Origin: Paragordius varius
Lineage: Eukaryota > Nematomorpha
DNA: 64,000 nt
Assembly: GCA_964247055.1 (NCBI GenBank)
Contig: OZ176056.1
Location: 8,308,001-8,372,000 of the forward strand
Reading direction: 5' to 3'
The notes beneath the pieces are model-generated. The model was not told where the DNA came from. It saw only the letters and a list, made by a program, of their open reading frames with translations, and did not search any database. Shown here one piece after another: positions 48,801-61,400 of the stretch. How positions within the stretch are numbered: the stretch's first letter is position 1; every line of letters begins with the position of its first letter. The position numbers and the translations under genes were made by a program.

Positions 48801-49121
48801 CAAATTTTTTTAAAAAAATGTAAAATTGTAAAAAAAGTTTCATCTCCAACTTTTTGATACCATTTTTTTGCTATAAATTTTTTAAAATCGCCCAATGCAA
48901 CAAGCAATTAAATGCGCATCATGGTTAGAATATGTTAATAATTAACTTTAAAAAGTTAGTTGCGCTGTGTTTTCCCAAATTACTTCCACAAGGAAAGTGA
49001 ATAATATACATTTTTTTTATCAACTTTAATTATTAACTAATTTTTTTTATTTTACAGATATTTCTGTGATAGACAAACGGTTGAGAATAATTGTTTGAAA
49101 ATAAAACTACTTTATCTATAA
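39864..49121 (+). CDS. Divergent M13 (neprilysin-like) homologue, copy A, 17 exons, one in-frame stop
   Basis: Exons: 39864-39918, 40963-41076, 41159-41471, 42131-42335, 42566-42613, 42869-43023, 44215-44428, 45775-45843, 45911-45949, 46031-46113, 46710-46757, 47096-47136, 47238-47317, 47808-47882, 47966-48006, 48378-48455, 49058-49121. Phases agree at every junction (573 codons plus stop). Exon 1 encodes a signal-like MFLLITFCICCVTMMGSS. M13 landmarks in order: CYDFMLEEC (24-32; family C.DFY..AC), LYKSC (85-89), YTDILGGNP (193-201), and NYIRTGVDVFQ (449-459), placed like N.I.FPAGILQ. The C-terminal FC..C is at 555-565. The zinc motif HExxH would fall at ATFNR (481-485), so no catalysis is expected. 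Many N-x-S/T sequons suggest an extracellular glycoprotein. Codon 219 is TAG (42,303-42,305) where copy B has TAC, so this copy may be a pseudogene. The M13 assignment is by eye. Confidence 0.6.
40113..40358. mobile_element. Family A (Tc1/mariner-like) MITE
   Basis: Left end tacagtgaaaaaattatacg, right end aaattcaatttttactgta. Both arms hold the family block (acggacaaaacgcaaaaat and its inverse). It lies in intron 1 of M13-like copy A. Confidence 0.85.
41483..41735. mobile_element. Family A MITE adjacent to a splice donor
   Basis: Left end tacagtaaaaattgaaatta starts 11 bp inside intron 3 of copy A (donor at 41,472). The right arm is truncated (tatttgtctttatattttgt). Copy B has no element at this site. 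Confidence 0.75.
43570..44160. repeat. Dispersed repeat in intron 6 of copy A
   Basis: Shares the blocks tatggaaaaa..t, gcacttat.taacattaatg and a conserved tggc.tccaag..gtttgatac region with 19,830-20,400 in the same order. It is absent from intron 6 of copy B, so it inserted after the duplication. A minus-strand ORF at 43,842-44,126 lies inside it and is probably not a gene. Confidence 0.5.
46763..47070. mobile_element. Family A MITE filling intron 11 of copy A
   Basis: It starts five bases after the donor (46,758) with acagaataaaaattgtaatt and ends tttcagtttttactgt, 25 bp before exon 12. Copy B intron 11 (61,053-61,086) is 34 nt with no element. The A intron minus the element is about 30 nt, so this is a minimal intron inflated by one insertion. 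Confidence 0.85.
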
Positions 49122-52100
49122 CTAAACAAAGGAGGTTTTATATTATTAGATCACATCTGAAATAAAAATTTAAAGTTTTTTAATTAAGGGTAGGAGCTGC
49201 ATTTCTGCCTTGATAAAATTATATGCTATCATCAAAAAGTGATATGGCATAAATTGAAATTACTCACAACACTTCCATTATCCACCACAAGTCGCAGTCG
49301 AATAATTACTAAAAGTTTTTTTGCACTTTAAAAGGAATATGAATCTAATATTTACTTTTTTAAAGACTTAACGGGTGAAATGGGCTATTAATTCCTATAA
49401 AGAGCACGTTTAAAATCTTATAAATAGAATCATAGAATTAGTTTTATAAACATTAAGAAAGATTTTATGGTTTATAAATAATTAAATAATCGAGTGAAAG
49501 TTTTTTTTTTCGATTACTCAAAACGAGTGAAGTTGCCAATTATCTCTAAAGAAAAGATTAAAATTTGTCTTAAAAATTTATGATGATAAATGCCAACCAT
49601 ACAATATTTATATTAGATTAAATAAATGATTTGAAATTTACAAAATTATTTTATTTCGAATGCAAATCTAATTTTCGTTGAAACTATGAATTTTAGATTA
49701 CAAAGCGGAAAAGGTTATAATATATCGCTATATCCAAATTCCTTCATCATAAGCACAGGTTTATGCATCGAATCTCTGGTATCAAGATCAAAAAAGTTAC
49801 GATGTTATGTTTTGTTTAGGGTTATCGTTTTTATTTTACAAATATTCTCTTATATATATCCACTGAATATCTATATGCAATCATATTTAATATTATACTT
49901 AATATACGGGTCCGAAACCTATTGAGGTGCAATGAAAATTTTATTTGATGGCTTATTTGCGTTCATTTTCAGGAACATTCTAATATGTTGTAACAATTTT
50001 TATGAGTTAAAATAAGTCGGCAACTTGCCTTTTATAAAATTAGATTTTCAAAAAATGATGATTTTGTTTTCCTGTGCAAAAGGATATTGATTATTATGAA
50101 CTATTTCGTTATGAGAGAAGTGTATTCTAAATAGCGAAAGCCATGCTTCTTATAGAATATATAAATCTATATATTATCAAAGTTTTTTTGGATTCCTTTT
50201 ATGTTTTGAAACATAATAAAAAGTCCTCTAAGTTTTCATTTTGTGATAAAATTTTGAATTAACTAGATAATAAACTATTGTTTTGACTACAATATTATAA
50301 TTGTTTTTGAATTTATACATACGTCCAAAAGGCTAAACAAAGCATATTTTTACATTAACTACTAAAAATATCCATCAAGATATTTAAGATTTCATCTGCG
50401 TACATGGTTTATATAACACATGAGGCCTGTTCATAAAAAAGATTATGTTTAACAAAACAAAATTTTGAAAGTTGAAATCTGGTAATTTTTTAATAATGAT
50501 ATACATATTAGTGATAATAACTTTCTTATATCTCATAAGAGCCCCCTACCATGATAATCCTGACACATGATCCTATCAGAAATTATAAATTTCATTATTA
50601 TAAGGAATTAATATTTTCTTTGATATAAAGAATCAAACTTATTATAACGTTTCATAGGATGTTAATTTTTTTAATACATAAAATAGAGGAGAGAATATAA
50701 AGAATTGATATTTATTTGTTATGTGTGGGTGTTGTGTGTGTTTATTAGCCAATAAAAATATCTCAATTTTTATATGCAAAAAATAATAAAACTGGATACA
50801 AATTAAAGTTCAAAAAAATTATTATTACCTAATGAGTTAGAAAACGTATGAAAGTGTTATTTTTTCACACGAAAAAAAAGTTTATATCGATATCACATGC
50901 CATATATAAGAAATTTTATTCAATATGTTACGGTAATAACATTTCGATATTTTTTGTTTGATAATACATAGATTGATCCTTAAAGCAAATTTTTATTTTA
51001 AACATAAATTATTTTTGCGAGAGCCCGTAGTTAGAGAGCAATTAACATTAATCATGCGGAAGAATAGCAGCTACTGCGCTAATGGTTCATAAGTGATTGG
51101 ACCAAAAATTAATTTTATGTATGATTCAAGCAGAGAAAAAAATATTATTCAATTAAAAATAGGCCAATCTTAGTTTTTTAATGCAAACCATTTTTACAAA
51201 TTGGGGTTATTTTTAACAGATAGTATTATATCATATTCTCAAATAACATTTTTGTATAAATAAAAGGTAATTAATTATTTTATATTATAAAAAAGTAAAA
51301 AAAAATTAATTTCAAAAATCAGTACAAAAGTCAGCGCAGGACAGGCGCAAACAACACACTGTGCCAAAAACATATCTGGTCAAATTATTGACGTAATATT
51401 GATAAAGATTCAAAAGCTTTCAGAATTCCAAACAAATAATGTAGAATGATTGAACTTAAGCACATATTTCACGGTCATGTAAGTTCTTAGCAATAATAAT
51501 TATAAAGTAGGTAGTTTAAAGGCGCACATAATAATCACCATGGTTTTATTTTCCAATGAATTTTTTCGCCACTTGGCAATGCATTTTTGCAGATTATCAA
51601 CAATAACCCCCTTATTCACTAAAGAGTATTGGAAGAAATTTAAAAATAACGGCTATAATTGCAGAGTAAATGATATAAATGTTAATAAAATCGATTTTAA
51701 AATATAGTAAACTTGGCATAAACTTTTTGTCCGCGGTGACATGTTAGCTTAATATAGAGCTTAATCTTGTAGTAAACTATACTGTTTTGAAAAACAAATA
51801 TAAATCTTATATTAAAAATTGGCTTGTAAATCATACCCTTTTTACTTTTTAGAGTCTAATGGGACTATTCCAAATAAATAACCAGCTTTTAAAATTATTT
51901 AATTTTAATATTTTGATGGTATAAAGTAAGCTTATTTAAGTTAATTATTTACATTGCCCAATCATAAGAAACATTTATTTGCTTATTTAACGATTTAAAA
52001 ATATTTAAAAAAAATAATTGCGCCAAGTTTGAGATGAATATTTTCACAATTTTACATTGTAAAAATTTGGAAACATGCGCTTTGGAGTTAAAGCAAATAT

Positions 52101-52560
52101 ATTTTAAAATTTAAACTCTTACTTTATATAATTTTTAGATATCAAATAACTAATCACTCTTTTTATTGTCTTAAAATGTCATAAACTCTTAATATAAAAA
52201 TAATTTATTATTGTACTATATTATAGCCAAAATAATTTAATATTTAAATATCGCTCATTAATTTCATCCATAAAAAATATTTTTTGAGTTTTTAAAAAGT
52301 TTAACTCTTTTTTATTTAAAATAAATTTTATCCCTTTTATACTCTTTTCTTATTTATATATATATTTATATCATTGCAAAAAATTATTATACCTGTTTTA
52401 CAGACGGTTAGCTGTCTAATAAAAATTGTTTCTCTAAATTGGTTAGGACCTATAATTGAAAATTAATTTCCACTCAAATTTTAACCATTATATATAAAAT
52501 AAAATAAAAAATCATTCAAAAAACCAAATAGTGTGATTTCAGAGTGGATTAGGGGTACCA
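49122..52560. other. Spacer between the two duplicated units
   Basis: No recognised gene. The ORF at 49,686-49,925 (+) has a hydrophobic stretch but no family resemblance, no homologous copy in the window and AT-driven composition; I do not support it as a gene. A dispersed-repeat block at 51,730-52,050 shares cgcg.tgaca and related marks with 18,121 and 48,900. Confidence 0.4.
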
Positions 52561-52617
52561 ACCTGGACTCAGGTTTGAATTACTAACAATTAATTTTATT
52601 AGTATTGTAATCAACCC

Positions 52618-52625
52618 TATAAATA
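52618..52625 (+). promoter_or_regulatory. TATA box of M13-like copy B
   Basis: TATAAATA in ccctataaataggtat, the counterpart of 39,637. The candidate first exon follows at 52,843-52,896, but relative to copy A it has lost one base (ggctatacctat) and so reads into a TAG. Confidence 0.45.
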
Positions 52626-53504
52626 GGTATGTTATATCAAAGTGTTTAAACTAATTTTTAGTTTATAAATATAAATATCTCATAATAAATCGATATAAAT
52701 GAAACCACTAAAAACCAGCTCAACAGGGCTAATTATATAAGGAAAGGTTATTACCACACGCTAAATATAGCTTAGTATATCATTTACTAACCAATTGTTT
52801 TTTTTCATAATTTATTTTCGTAAATTTGCTAAATATTTATAATGTTTGTGTTGGCTATAACCTATATTTATTGTGTAGTAGCGATCGGATTATCAAGTTT
52901 TAATAATTTTAGCTAAAATTTTATTTCATATTGTATAGCAGAAAACGACGGGTCAGGGGAAATAAACGGTATTTCACTTTGATATTTTTTTATAAAATAT
53001 TTTTTGTAAAAGATTAATATATAGGTTTATAGTAATTTTAAACATTACCCAGATAGCCAATTTCTTCATTGCTTCGCAGTGTACACATAAAATATCCTAA
53101 TATTATCTTTTATTCTAACCAAGATGCCTTTTGTATGATTCTTATGAACAGTTTTTTAAGTTATTATTCATGGTTTGCCCATGTTAAAAAATTACAAATT
53201 TGTGCCCATTTTTTAATATACTAACTTTTTTCACTAAAATCTCTATTAACAAATTTATAAAATAACACACGCCTTAAATTTTTTCGCTCCTCTAAAATTG
53301 GATAATATATTTTAAATTACGGCCAAAATAGTGTGTGGTGCGATAAAATTTTAATTCCATGCTGAAATTTGACATCAACCAAAATAGTTTAAAAAAAATG
53401 CCATATACTTTTTTAAAGTATAATTTTTAATTTTTGTAGACGCGTACTTACATTTTGCGCGGCTTTAAAAAATATGGTTTTAAAGGCCATATAAAAATAC
53501 TTTT

Positions 53505-53835
53505 TCTATATACAGTCATGTTTTATTTAATCAATAATTTATTTTCGTTCGTTAAATGGGTATAAATATTTGTTAAAGAATGGAAAAAACAAGAGCTTTA
53601 TGGTATTACAGTCATGTATCCATTATTTTATAAAAAATTTATTATTTTTTCGTTAAATGGGTATAAATATTTGGTAAAGAATGAGAAAAACAAGAGCTCT
53701 ATGGTATTAACAATATCATATTATCAAAAAGTATAAAAATTACCATAGAGCTCTTGTTTTTTTTTCAATCTTCAAATATTTATACCCATTTAACAAAAAA
53801 AAATAAATTTTTTAAATAAAGGATACATAACTGTG
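53505..53835. mobile_element. Family D fold-back element, second copy
   Basis: Two tandem units (tacagtcatg.., ttcgttaaatgggtataaat) end in a hairpin (caagagctctatggtatta against accatagagctcttg). One inverted unit closes with ggatacataactgtga. It has the same design as 6,500-7,070. It lies upstream of exon 2 of copy B. Confidence 0.7.
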
Positions 53836-54602
53836 ATGCAATTATACTTGACTTTTTTTATTGCTTCAGAATATTTTTTTGCTAAAAATTGTGTAAACGT
53901 TTGTAATTATGGCACAAATATGATTACGGATTTTTAAAAAATTTTGACATGATAAAAATTTTAGTATCATCAAATAATCCCAAATAATATACTGTTTTAC
54001 AACAACTTTATGTTAAAAATTGAATTTTAAAAAAAGTTTTTTTTTCAAAACTATTTTTAGTTGATATCAAAATTTAGTATGTAAATTAAATTTTTTATCA
54101 CGTAATCTTTTGCGTTTATTTTAAAAGAAAACATTTAAGGCGAAAAAATTTAGGATGTTGGCGCCCACATCTAATAAAATTTTTTTTTTAAAATATTGTT
54201 TGGCTTTTTTATCAGTTTATTATATGTATTTATAGTGATATTTTTGTTAAATACCAAAAACATTTATTTGTGTTGTGCCATATCGGCCAGTTTCCAAGTT
54301 ATAAAAGACATAATATTTTAGTAGGATTCGTTTATTTAAAGTTAGGAGCCAAAATCCATATAAAAACTCAAATGAGTTATTCAATTGATTTTATTTTATC
54401 TATAATTTTTAAAAAACGAAATCTATATTAATATACATTATTACTTGTTTGGAATAGAATAGAAGAGCATTGAGAATCACAAACAACTTTTTATACCCTA
54501 AGCTATTTACACCATTCCTAATTGAGTTTGACTTTATGTTATATCTGCTATCAAATAAAATGTTTCCTTGAGCAACAGTTTTAGCGAACCATCGAAATCA
54601 TA

Positions 54603-54855
54603 TACAGTAAAAATTGAAATTATACGGACAAAACTTAAAAATATAAAAACTAATATTTTTTCTAAAAGACAACCATATTTTTTAAGTTTTGATTAAATTA
54701 AATTTAACTTATTGTTTTTGATTTCCAAAGTATAAAATAGAAATGTATATTGGTTATATAATCAATTATATATTTTAGGCTTGTTATTAAGTATATTACT
54801 AGGATTAATTTAGGCTTGAAAATATATTTGTCTTTTAGATTTGTTGTATAATTCT
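54603..54855. mobile_element. Family A (Tc1/mariner-like) MITE, right end decayed
   Basis: A perfect left terminus tacagtaaaaattgaaatta followed by tacggacaaaactt. The right arm is reduced to tcttttagatttgttgtata. Confidence 0.6.
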
Positions 54856-55477
54856 TGATAGAGCGACATTATATATCTATATATAAGCATTGACGCAATT
54901 CATATGAAAAACTAATTATGATAGATTTAATCATGGTTCAAGGTGTTTCCCGTATAAAAAAAGTGTTATTTAATTAACTCTTGAATATGATCTTATCTTT
55001 TGTCCAACCAGGCTTAACAGAACTGATGAATTTTGATTTTGAATGCGGCGCTTTAAACATGTAAAAATATTCGTGTACCATGATTAATACCCATTTAAAA
55101 TCTCATGCCTCTAAAATATAAACGCTAAAATTAATACTTGAAAATATGAAACGTATTATAGATAAATTTGTTAACTCGAGTTTATTGCTTTTCTTAAGCC
55201 TAAAATTTAACCAAACGCATTTTATAATTCGCCCTTGAATATAACTCCATCTATAAAAATGCGCCTCTTGATATACAATATAGTTTCAACAATAAGATAG
55301 GGAAATTTTGGTTTTATATAGTTATGTTTAATGCTTATCTTTATAATTATACAAACATAATGATTCTGTTTACATAAACTTATAAACTCCTACGATTAAG
55401 TTTTCATCAATACATAATATCGGATGCTCTTTTATTTATTACATTATTTCTTATATTATATTGTTTATGTTGGGTAG

Positions 55478-58400
55478 TTTTAACAACAAGGAAACAATGT
55501 TACGATTTTATGTTGGAAGAATGTTCCAGAATTCCACGTAAGATAGAAAATATAACGCATCAAGCTGAAACTCGCAGTCAGTTGGAAATAGTTTTAGGTA
55601 AAAATGAAAAGATATGTTTTATTATAAATATATATATATATTCTAAAATAAAAAAGTTAAATTGGTAAAATATTTTGCAATATAAAGAAAACCGGAACAA
55701 TGAAACAGTTAGAATGGTGGAGCAAATGTATGGAGCTGTTGATGCATACTTTGTCAACCAAATGACAAAGCTATATAAATCTTGTCAAATGTATTACAAT
55801 ACGCTCCCAAATAAAACGCAAGAACAGCTGTATTCAGAATTGAGATCTGCCATGCAACAGAAATTTCAAACGGGCTTATATACCAAAATAGTTAACAATA
55901 ATAGTACATATACTAGAGAAACAGTCTTGAGCTCCTTGAAAAATTTGTTGGTTAAATCTGATGTCCCTTTTCCCATGTTGTATAAGTTTGATTACGATGA
56001 AAGGTATTATGGTTGGTTTAATTTAACTGTTTTTATATATAAATGTATATGGGGAAAAATTATGAGGCAAATTTAAGAAATTATGTATATATAGTGAAAA
56101 ACTCTTCCTTTTTTCGTAACAGAATATGATTGCAAACCTCAAAATCACCCTTGAATCCTCCTGATCCTAAATTACAAATTATCCCTTAAAGATTTTATAT
56201 ACAACCATAGGAGTAAAATATTTTTGGAATTAAAAACTACTAGATATTTTTATATTTAAAACAAAACAAAAACTTTTCGTAAATTACATGAATATATAGA
56301 AGAAAAAATATGCTATAAAAAATATATACCATATCAAAAATAAGTTAGATATAATTTTTTTAGGGTTAATTAAAAATGATTAAAAGTAAATCGAGATACT
56401 TTGAGTGAATTTGAGGTGTTCAAGAATTTGAAATGGTATTTGGTTTCTAATATTTGCCCTACTCTTATTTAACGGGAGAAAATACTAATATTAGATCATT
56501 ATATTAAAAACAATACAATGTAATAACTTTTGATCGGAGTCTTTGAAATACGATTCTATTTTCCGATTATTGTAAATTTTGATATATTTGGGTGTTGACT
56601 GTAGCTAAGATCAGAATTTTTAGACGCTTTTTTTAGATTTTTCGGATTATAATCAGTATATAAAAATCGTCAAACTCACCATTGCAAGATTTTAAAGGGT
56701 CGCTAAAAATATTTATCTTACCCAAAAGCCCGCGCACGCATTTTTATATACCCAAAAATTTTAATACCTAATTGGCCATAAAAAAGCAGTTTTTGGAACC
56801 AAATGCGGGGTGTGGGTCGTTGTTAGAGTACCACCCTTGTAAAATCTATTTGGATACTACTGATTCTATATTAAAATTGATTTTATATAATAATATCCAT
56901 ATGATACATAGACGTCAAAAGCTTAACGTAACAGACATTTTATTGAGAATTGTGAGAGTTGATGAAAATTATCTGGGAAATGAAAAAATTATGTTTCTAA
57001 AAATGTACACTGATATTCTGGGGGGTAATCCAGCCCACAAAAGTGTCATGGGTCAAATGTTTGATGAATATTATAAACCTCAATACGTCTGCACCTATGG
57101 TTTTTTATCAAGAACGGTAAATTGCATTTCTTAACCACCTTAAAATAAATAGGTTTTTTCGAACAAAATATTAGCTACAACTGATTATTTTTGATGGTAA
57201 TTACCTAACAAAATATTGTAAATATAATATATTAAAGTTGTTTATATTTTGGTTAACCTAAAGTATTAAAACTCTAAAACGAAAAGGTTATATTATTAAA
57301 AGGGGCATGATGCAAGGATAATAATAGACAAATTTTGGCTTAGATATAGGGTTTCTATAGAAAAACTGAGTTTTGGTCTAATTAAAAATTATAATACACC
57401 ATTTACAATTCGGAATTAACTCTTAAACAAATAAAGTGCAGCCTAACGATTCAAATTCACCCCTAAAAAATATGTGTTTTTGAGCAAATATTACTCATTA
57501 TTAATGTCAAATAAATCGCTATGGCTCAGTTTATTGTATATTCACTTATATTTTAATTGCGAACAAAGTTTCCTTTTCATAAAATATATATAAAAATATA
57601 ATTAATTTTTAATCTTACAAAACCGTTAATTTATTGGGTGAATTTGAAGGGTTGAAGGTGAATTGGAATTGTTCGGGTGAATTCTAATAGTAAATGGTAT
57701 ATTAGTAGAATCAATCTTCTGTATTATAAAATCTAATTTATTATTAGAGTCCATATAACGAAACAACTATCGAACGGATACAGGAAATATTTCAAGTAAT
57801 AATATATACCTCTAAATATCAAAAATGTGTCTAGCAAATAATTTATAATTTATTTTGGATCAGAGCAATCTAAATTTTAAAATTATTATTAGAATTTAGC
57901 TAACAAAATTTTTATTTTTTTATTTTGTAAATAAAAGTTAAGAGATCAAACAAAAAATAATTTAAGGATAAAGTATTTCAAAGCCTTTGTTATTATGAAA
58001 CTATCATTTATTAGCTTACGACTAGAGCAAGAAAAAATTAAAATTATATTAACAACCTTGATTTTCCCTCATACTGTAAAATTACAATTTAAATTATATA
58101 ATTGAGTGTATTACCAATTATCATCTCAATTATTTTCCGTTTCGCAAATAGAAAAAAAACCTATTTAAAAAATAATGGCTGTTTTCAGAAAGAATTTTGT
58201 CCTGTAAAAATTATTTGTCTGTGCAATTTTTAAAAACACACATTCAATTTTTGTTATTCCGATCATACAAGATACGATCTATTAAAACGGAGTGCAAAAT
58301 TGCTTAATCTTATAATTATGCAGCATGTAATGTTAAGAATATTTTTTTCCATTTAACTAATATACTATTATATGTGAACATAGAGTAATATAGTTATATT

Positions 58401-61400
58401 TTCAAGCGTAGGTTTCCCTAAATTTTTTTCTTTTGAAAAAGGCGAACCAAGGTTGTCAACCCCTGTCTAAAGCATAATTTTCTTTTTTTTCTATAAAATT
58501 TTAATTAATTCCTAGGGTATTGATATTAGACAAATTATATGGGACAGAGGCGCTTATCTGGGACTTAACATGGAAAAAGATTCAATCAATTTTCAAGCAA
58601 TGAACATGACTTATACTGAGTTTTTGGGTCGATTTTTCCAGAAATATCTGGCAAACTCTACTATGATTGGGTAATTTTTTTACATAAATATTTTTCTGTT
58701 ACCTATATGTCAGCTTTCTTTGATTTAAACACGTTTTAAAACGAAATAGGCTAAAACAGGCGTTTGCACACAAATGGCTTCGCGGGCATAGATATTTAGG
58801 TTTTAAAATATGACCATAAGATGCAAACAGGCTATGTCATTTTTATAACATTCCACAAAATTTTTGAAAAATATTGATATCACTAAGATTTTTTAATATT
58901 TTTGCAAACGATTGATAACTAAATTTTTCGCGAGTCGCACAGAATGTCTTTAGAAATCTTAAAAAGTGCCATAAAAAAGTAGACTGTTGTTGTACTTAAA
59001 CTTAAGTAAAAAAAATTTAAAAAATGAAATTTTTAATGAAAAAAGTTATTAACAAAACAATATAATTAACAGAAATTTAACATACCTCTATCACCACCAT
59101 TGTGAGCTTTGATTAATAAATTATGTATGATAAGATACAGTTTTCACATTAATTAAGGCCTATTGACCTTTGTGAGTTAGGCAATTGGTATTACAGTAGC
59201 GTATGATTACAATAAATTTATTCATAGTTAAAAAACGATTTTTAAGTTGTGTTTAATTTTTACCAATTTGTTGTTTTGTTTTATTTTTAACCATATGCTA
59301 CAGTTTTTCCAATGTGGCGCCGCCATAATCTTTAATGACCAACTCAAATGTGCATACTAAACTTTTATTATTTTATAGACTTCCATTTTTTTATAAATTT
59401 TTTGTCTATAAAAACTTAGATTTTTGCATGATTTCTTATACACCCTGACAGCTAACAATATAGCTGTTGACCTGTTACCAGAATACACTAATCACCAACG
59501 AACTTTTGATCCTAGTTACAGATATTTCAGGAATCTGACGGTCAATAAAAAATGTATCCATATAATGACCTTAAATGATTTATTAATCAACATTAGACAT
59601 ATGCAATACCTTAACGCTACTTCACTACAAATGGTATATAACAGTTAAAACAAAAATATTGCGTTTTTTACAGTAAAAATTGAAATTATACGGACAAAAC
59701 GTAAAAATATAAAGACAAATATTTTTTTCAACCGTAATTTTCCTCTATTAGCTATTAAATTACGATTGTAAAATATAAAACTGATTGTGTTAGTAATGTA
59801 TTATCTTTATTTCACACTTTGCTAAATAATAAGTTATATTCAAAAACCAAGATTTAAAAAGTATGATTGTCTTTTAGTAAAAAATATATGTCTTTATATT
59901 TTTCATTGTATCTGTATAATCTCACTGTATTTATAAAATTATGTTTTACAGTAAAAAATAAAAGTATACAGAAATTTAAAACAAAAGACAAAAAGTTATT
60001 TTGCAAAAAAATATCATTTGGAATTCAAAATAGGTAATAGAAATGTTAGGTTGATACACACTTAATATATGATAAAATTGTATTTTAATAGTTTATATGG
60101 TAGAAACCAAGTTTTAAATAGTGTATTTGTCTCTGTAAAAAAACTTTGTCTTTTAGTGTTACATTTCTTTATAATTTCAGTTTATTTACCATTAATAATT
60201 GTTATATTACTAAATTTTATACTTGATATTACAGTTGAGGCATATTAGAGCGGAATTGATTGGAAACGGGAGTCTTGTAGGTTATAACCCTAAACTTGGA
60301 AGTCTAAGGGTATTTCAAATTTATTAAATATTTTTAAATTTTTAATCAATTATTAACTTATCCAATATTTTTATAGTACATAGATTTTTACGACTATCTG
60401 CTTAAACATGCACCGGTAAGAATAAACATTTTTAATATATTGTTCCATACAAATATTGGAATTTTATTATTATGTTTTCTAGCTGGAGTATACGGACAAT
60501 TTCCATCAAAATTTGTTGCAAATCGAATTTAGCGGAATTCACATTTTCGACTCCAATTATGTCAGGTATATTAGTTTTTAAGGCATAAATAGGGGGCAAA
60601 AACGTTCCTAGAACCGTTTTTGAGAGAATAGCAATAGCAACTATGAACCGGTAACATTGATCTGTGAGATTATTTGATCAGTAAATTAAGACATTTTTAA
60701 AACACGATGGAAAAAAATGGCAATATTAAGTAATTGCCTGTAAAATGTGCCTGAAAGTTTTTGAAAAATTGTTATGAACATTTATTTGCCTCTTTAGTAA
60801 AGATTTTGATAGGTTTATTAAAAAAATGGCAGAAATTGAGATAAGATTTTTTAAAATTTTTTGTATAATGCGCCCAAAGGGCTAAAGAAAGCATATTTTT
60901 AATATCGGTCTTAGAGAATTATAAATTGCTTTGTGTTGATATAAAACTATCTTAAAAAGTTATAGTGTGTCAATAGATTATTTTATGTTTGATAACGGTT
61001 ATAGATATCGGGGGCCACGGTTTTACCCAACGCTTTTAAACACCAAACTTGGGTAAGAATTTAATATAATATAAACTAAATCATAGGAATTACATACGTA
61101 CCGGAGTGGATGTATTTCAAAGAATGGGTGGGTATTTTCGAATTTTTTATTTCCAATTTTGGCTAAAATTGAAATGTTTTTGTTTAAATAAAACTTTTTT
61201 TTACTAAAAAATTAGATTTCTTTGAATGTCGTAACGATTCCATCCAAGATTTTTTTCGTGTGCTATTCAGTGCAACGTTCAATCGTATATATGAGGTAAA
61301 AAAATTAAAATAAAATTTCCGCATAAATGTTTTAAATTAGAAAATTTAAGTTTTATAGAAACTTGGAGTAAAATATACATTAAGCCAGGTCTATGAAAAA

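Larger units (their letters stand above)
39590..49121 (+). repeat. Segmental tandem duplication, unit 1
   Basis: Sequence from the TATA box region (39,637) through all exons of the M13-like gene is matched in order by 52,560 to beyond the window end. Shared non-coding marks include ccctataaatagg, gaaaccact and gggtcagg about 330 bp further on. The offset is about 13.0 kb at the promoters and 14.5 kb at exon 2, because later insertions differ. Confidence 0.7.

Noticed and set aside
49686-49925. 79-codon + strand ORF
   Set aside because: Hydrophobic but with AT-driven composition, no family resemblance, no splice context and no copy elsewhere in the window.
55023-55060. Possible second hammerhead (ctgatga near 55,023)
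   Set aside because: There is no G-A-A-A partner at a suitable distance and no stem II.
56772-56911. 5' part of a 120-codon ORF as coding in M13-like copy B
   Set aside because: The phase of exon 3 in both copies demands the acceptors at 42,130 and 56,911. The upstream part of the ORF has no counterpart in copy A and does not fit the incoming phase.
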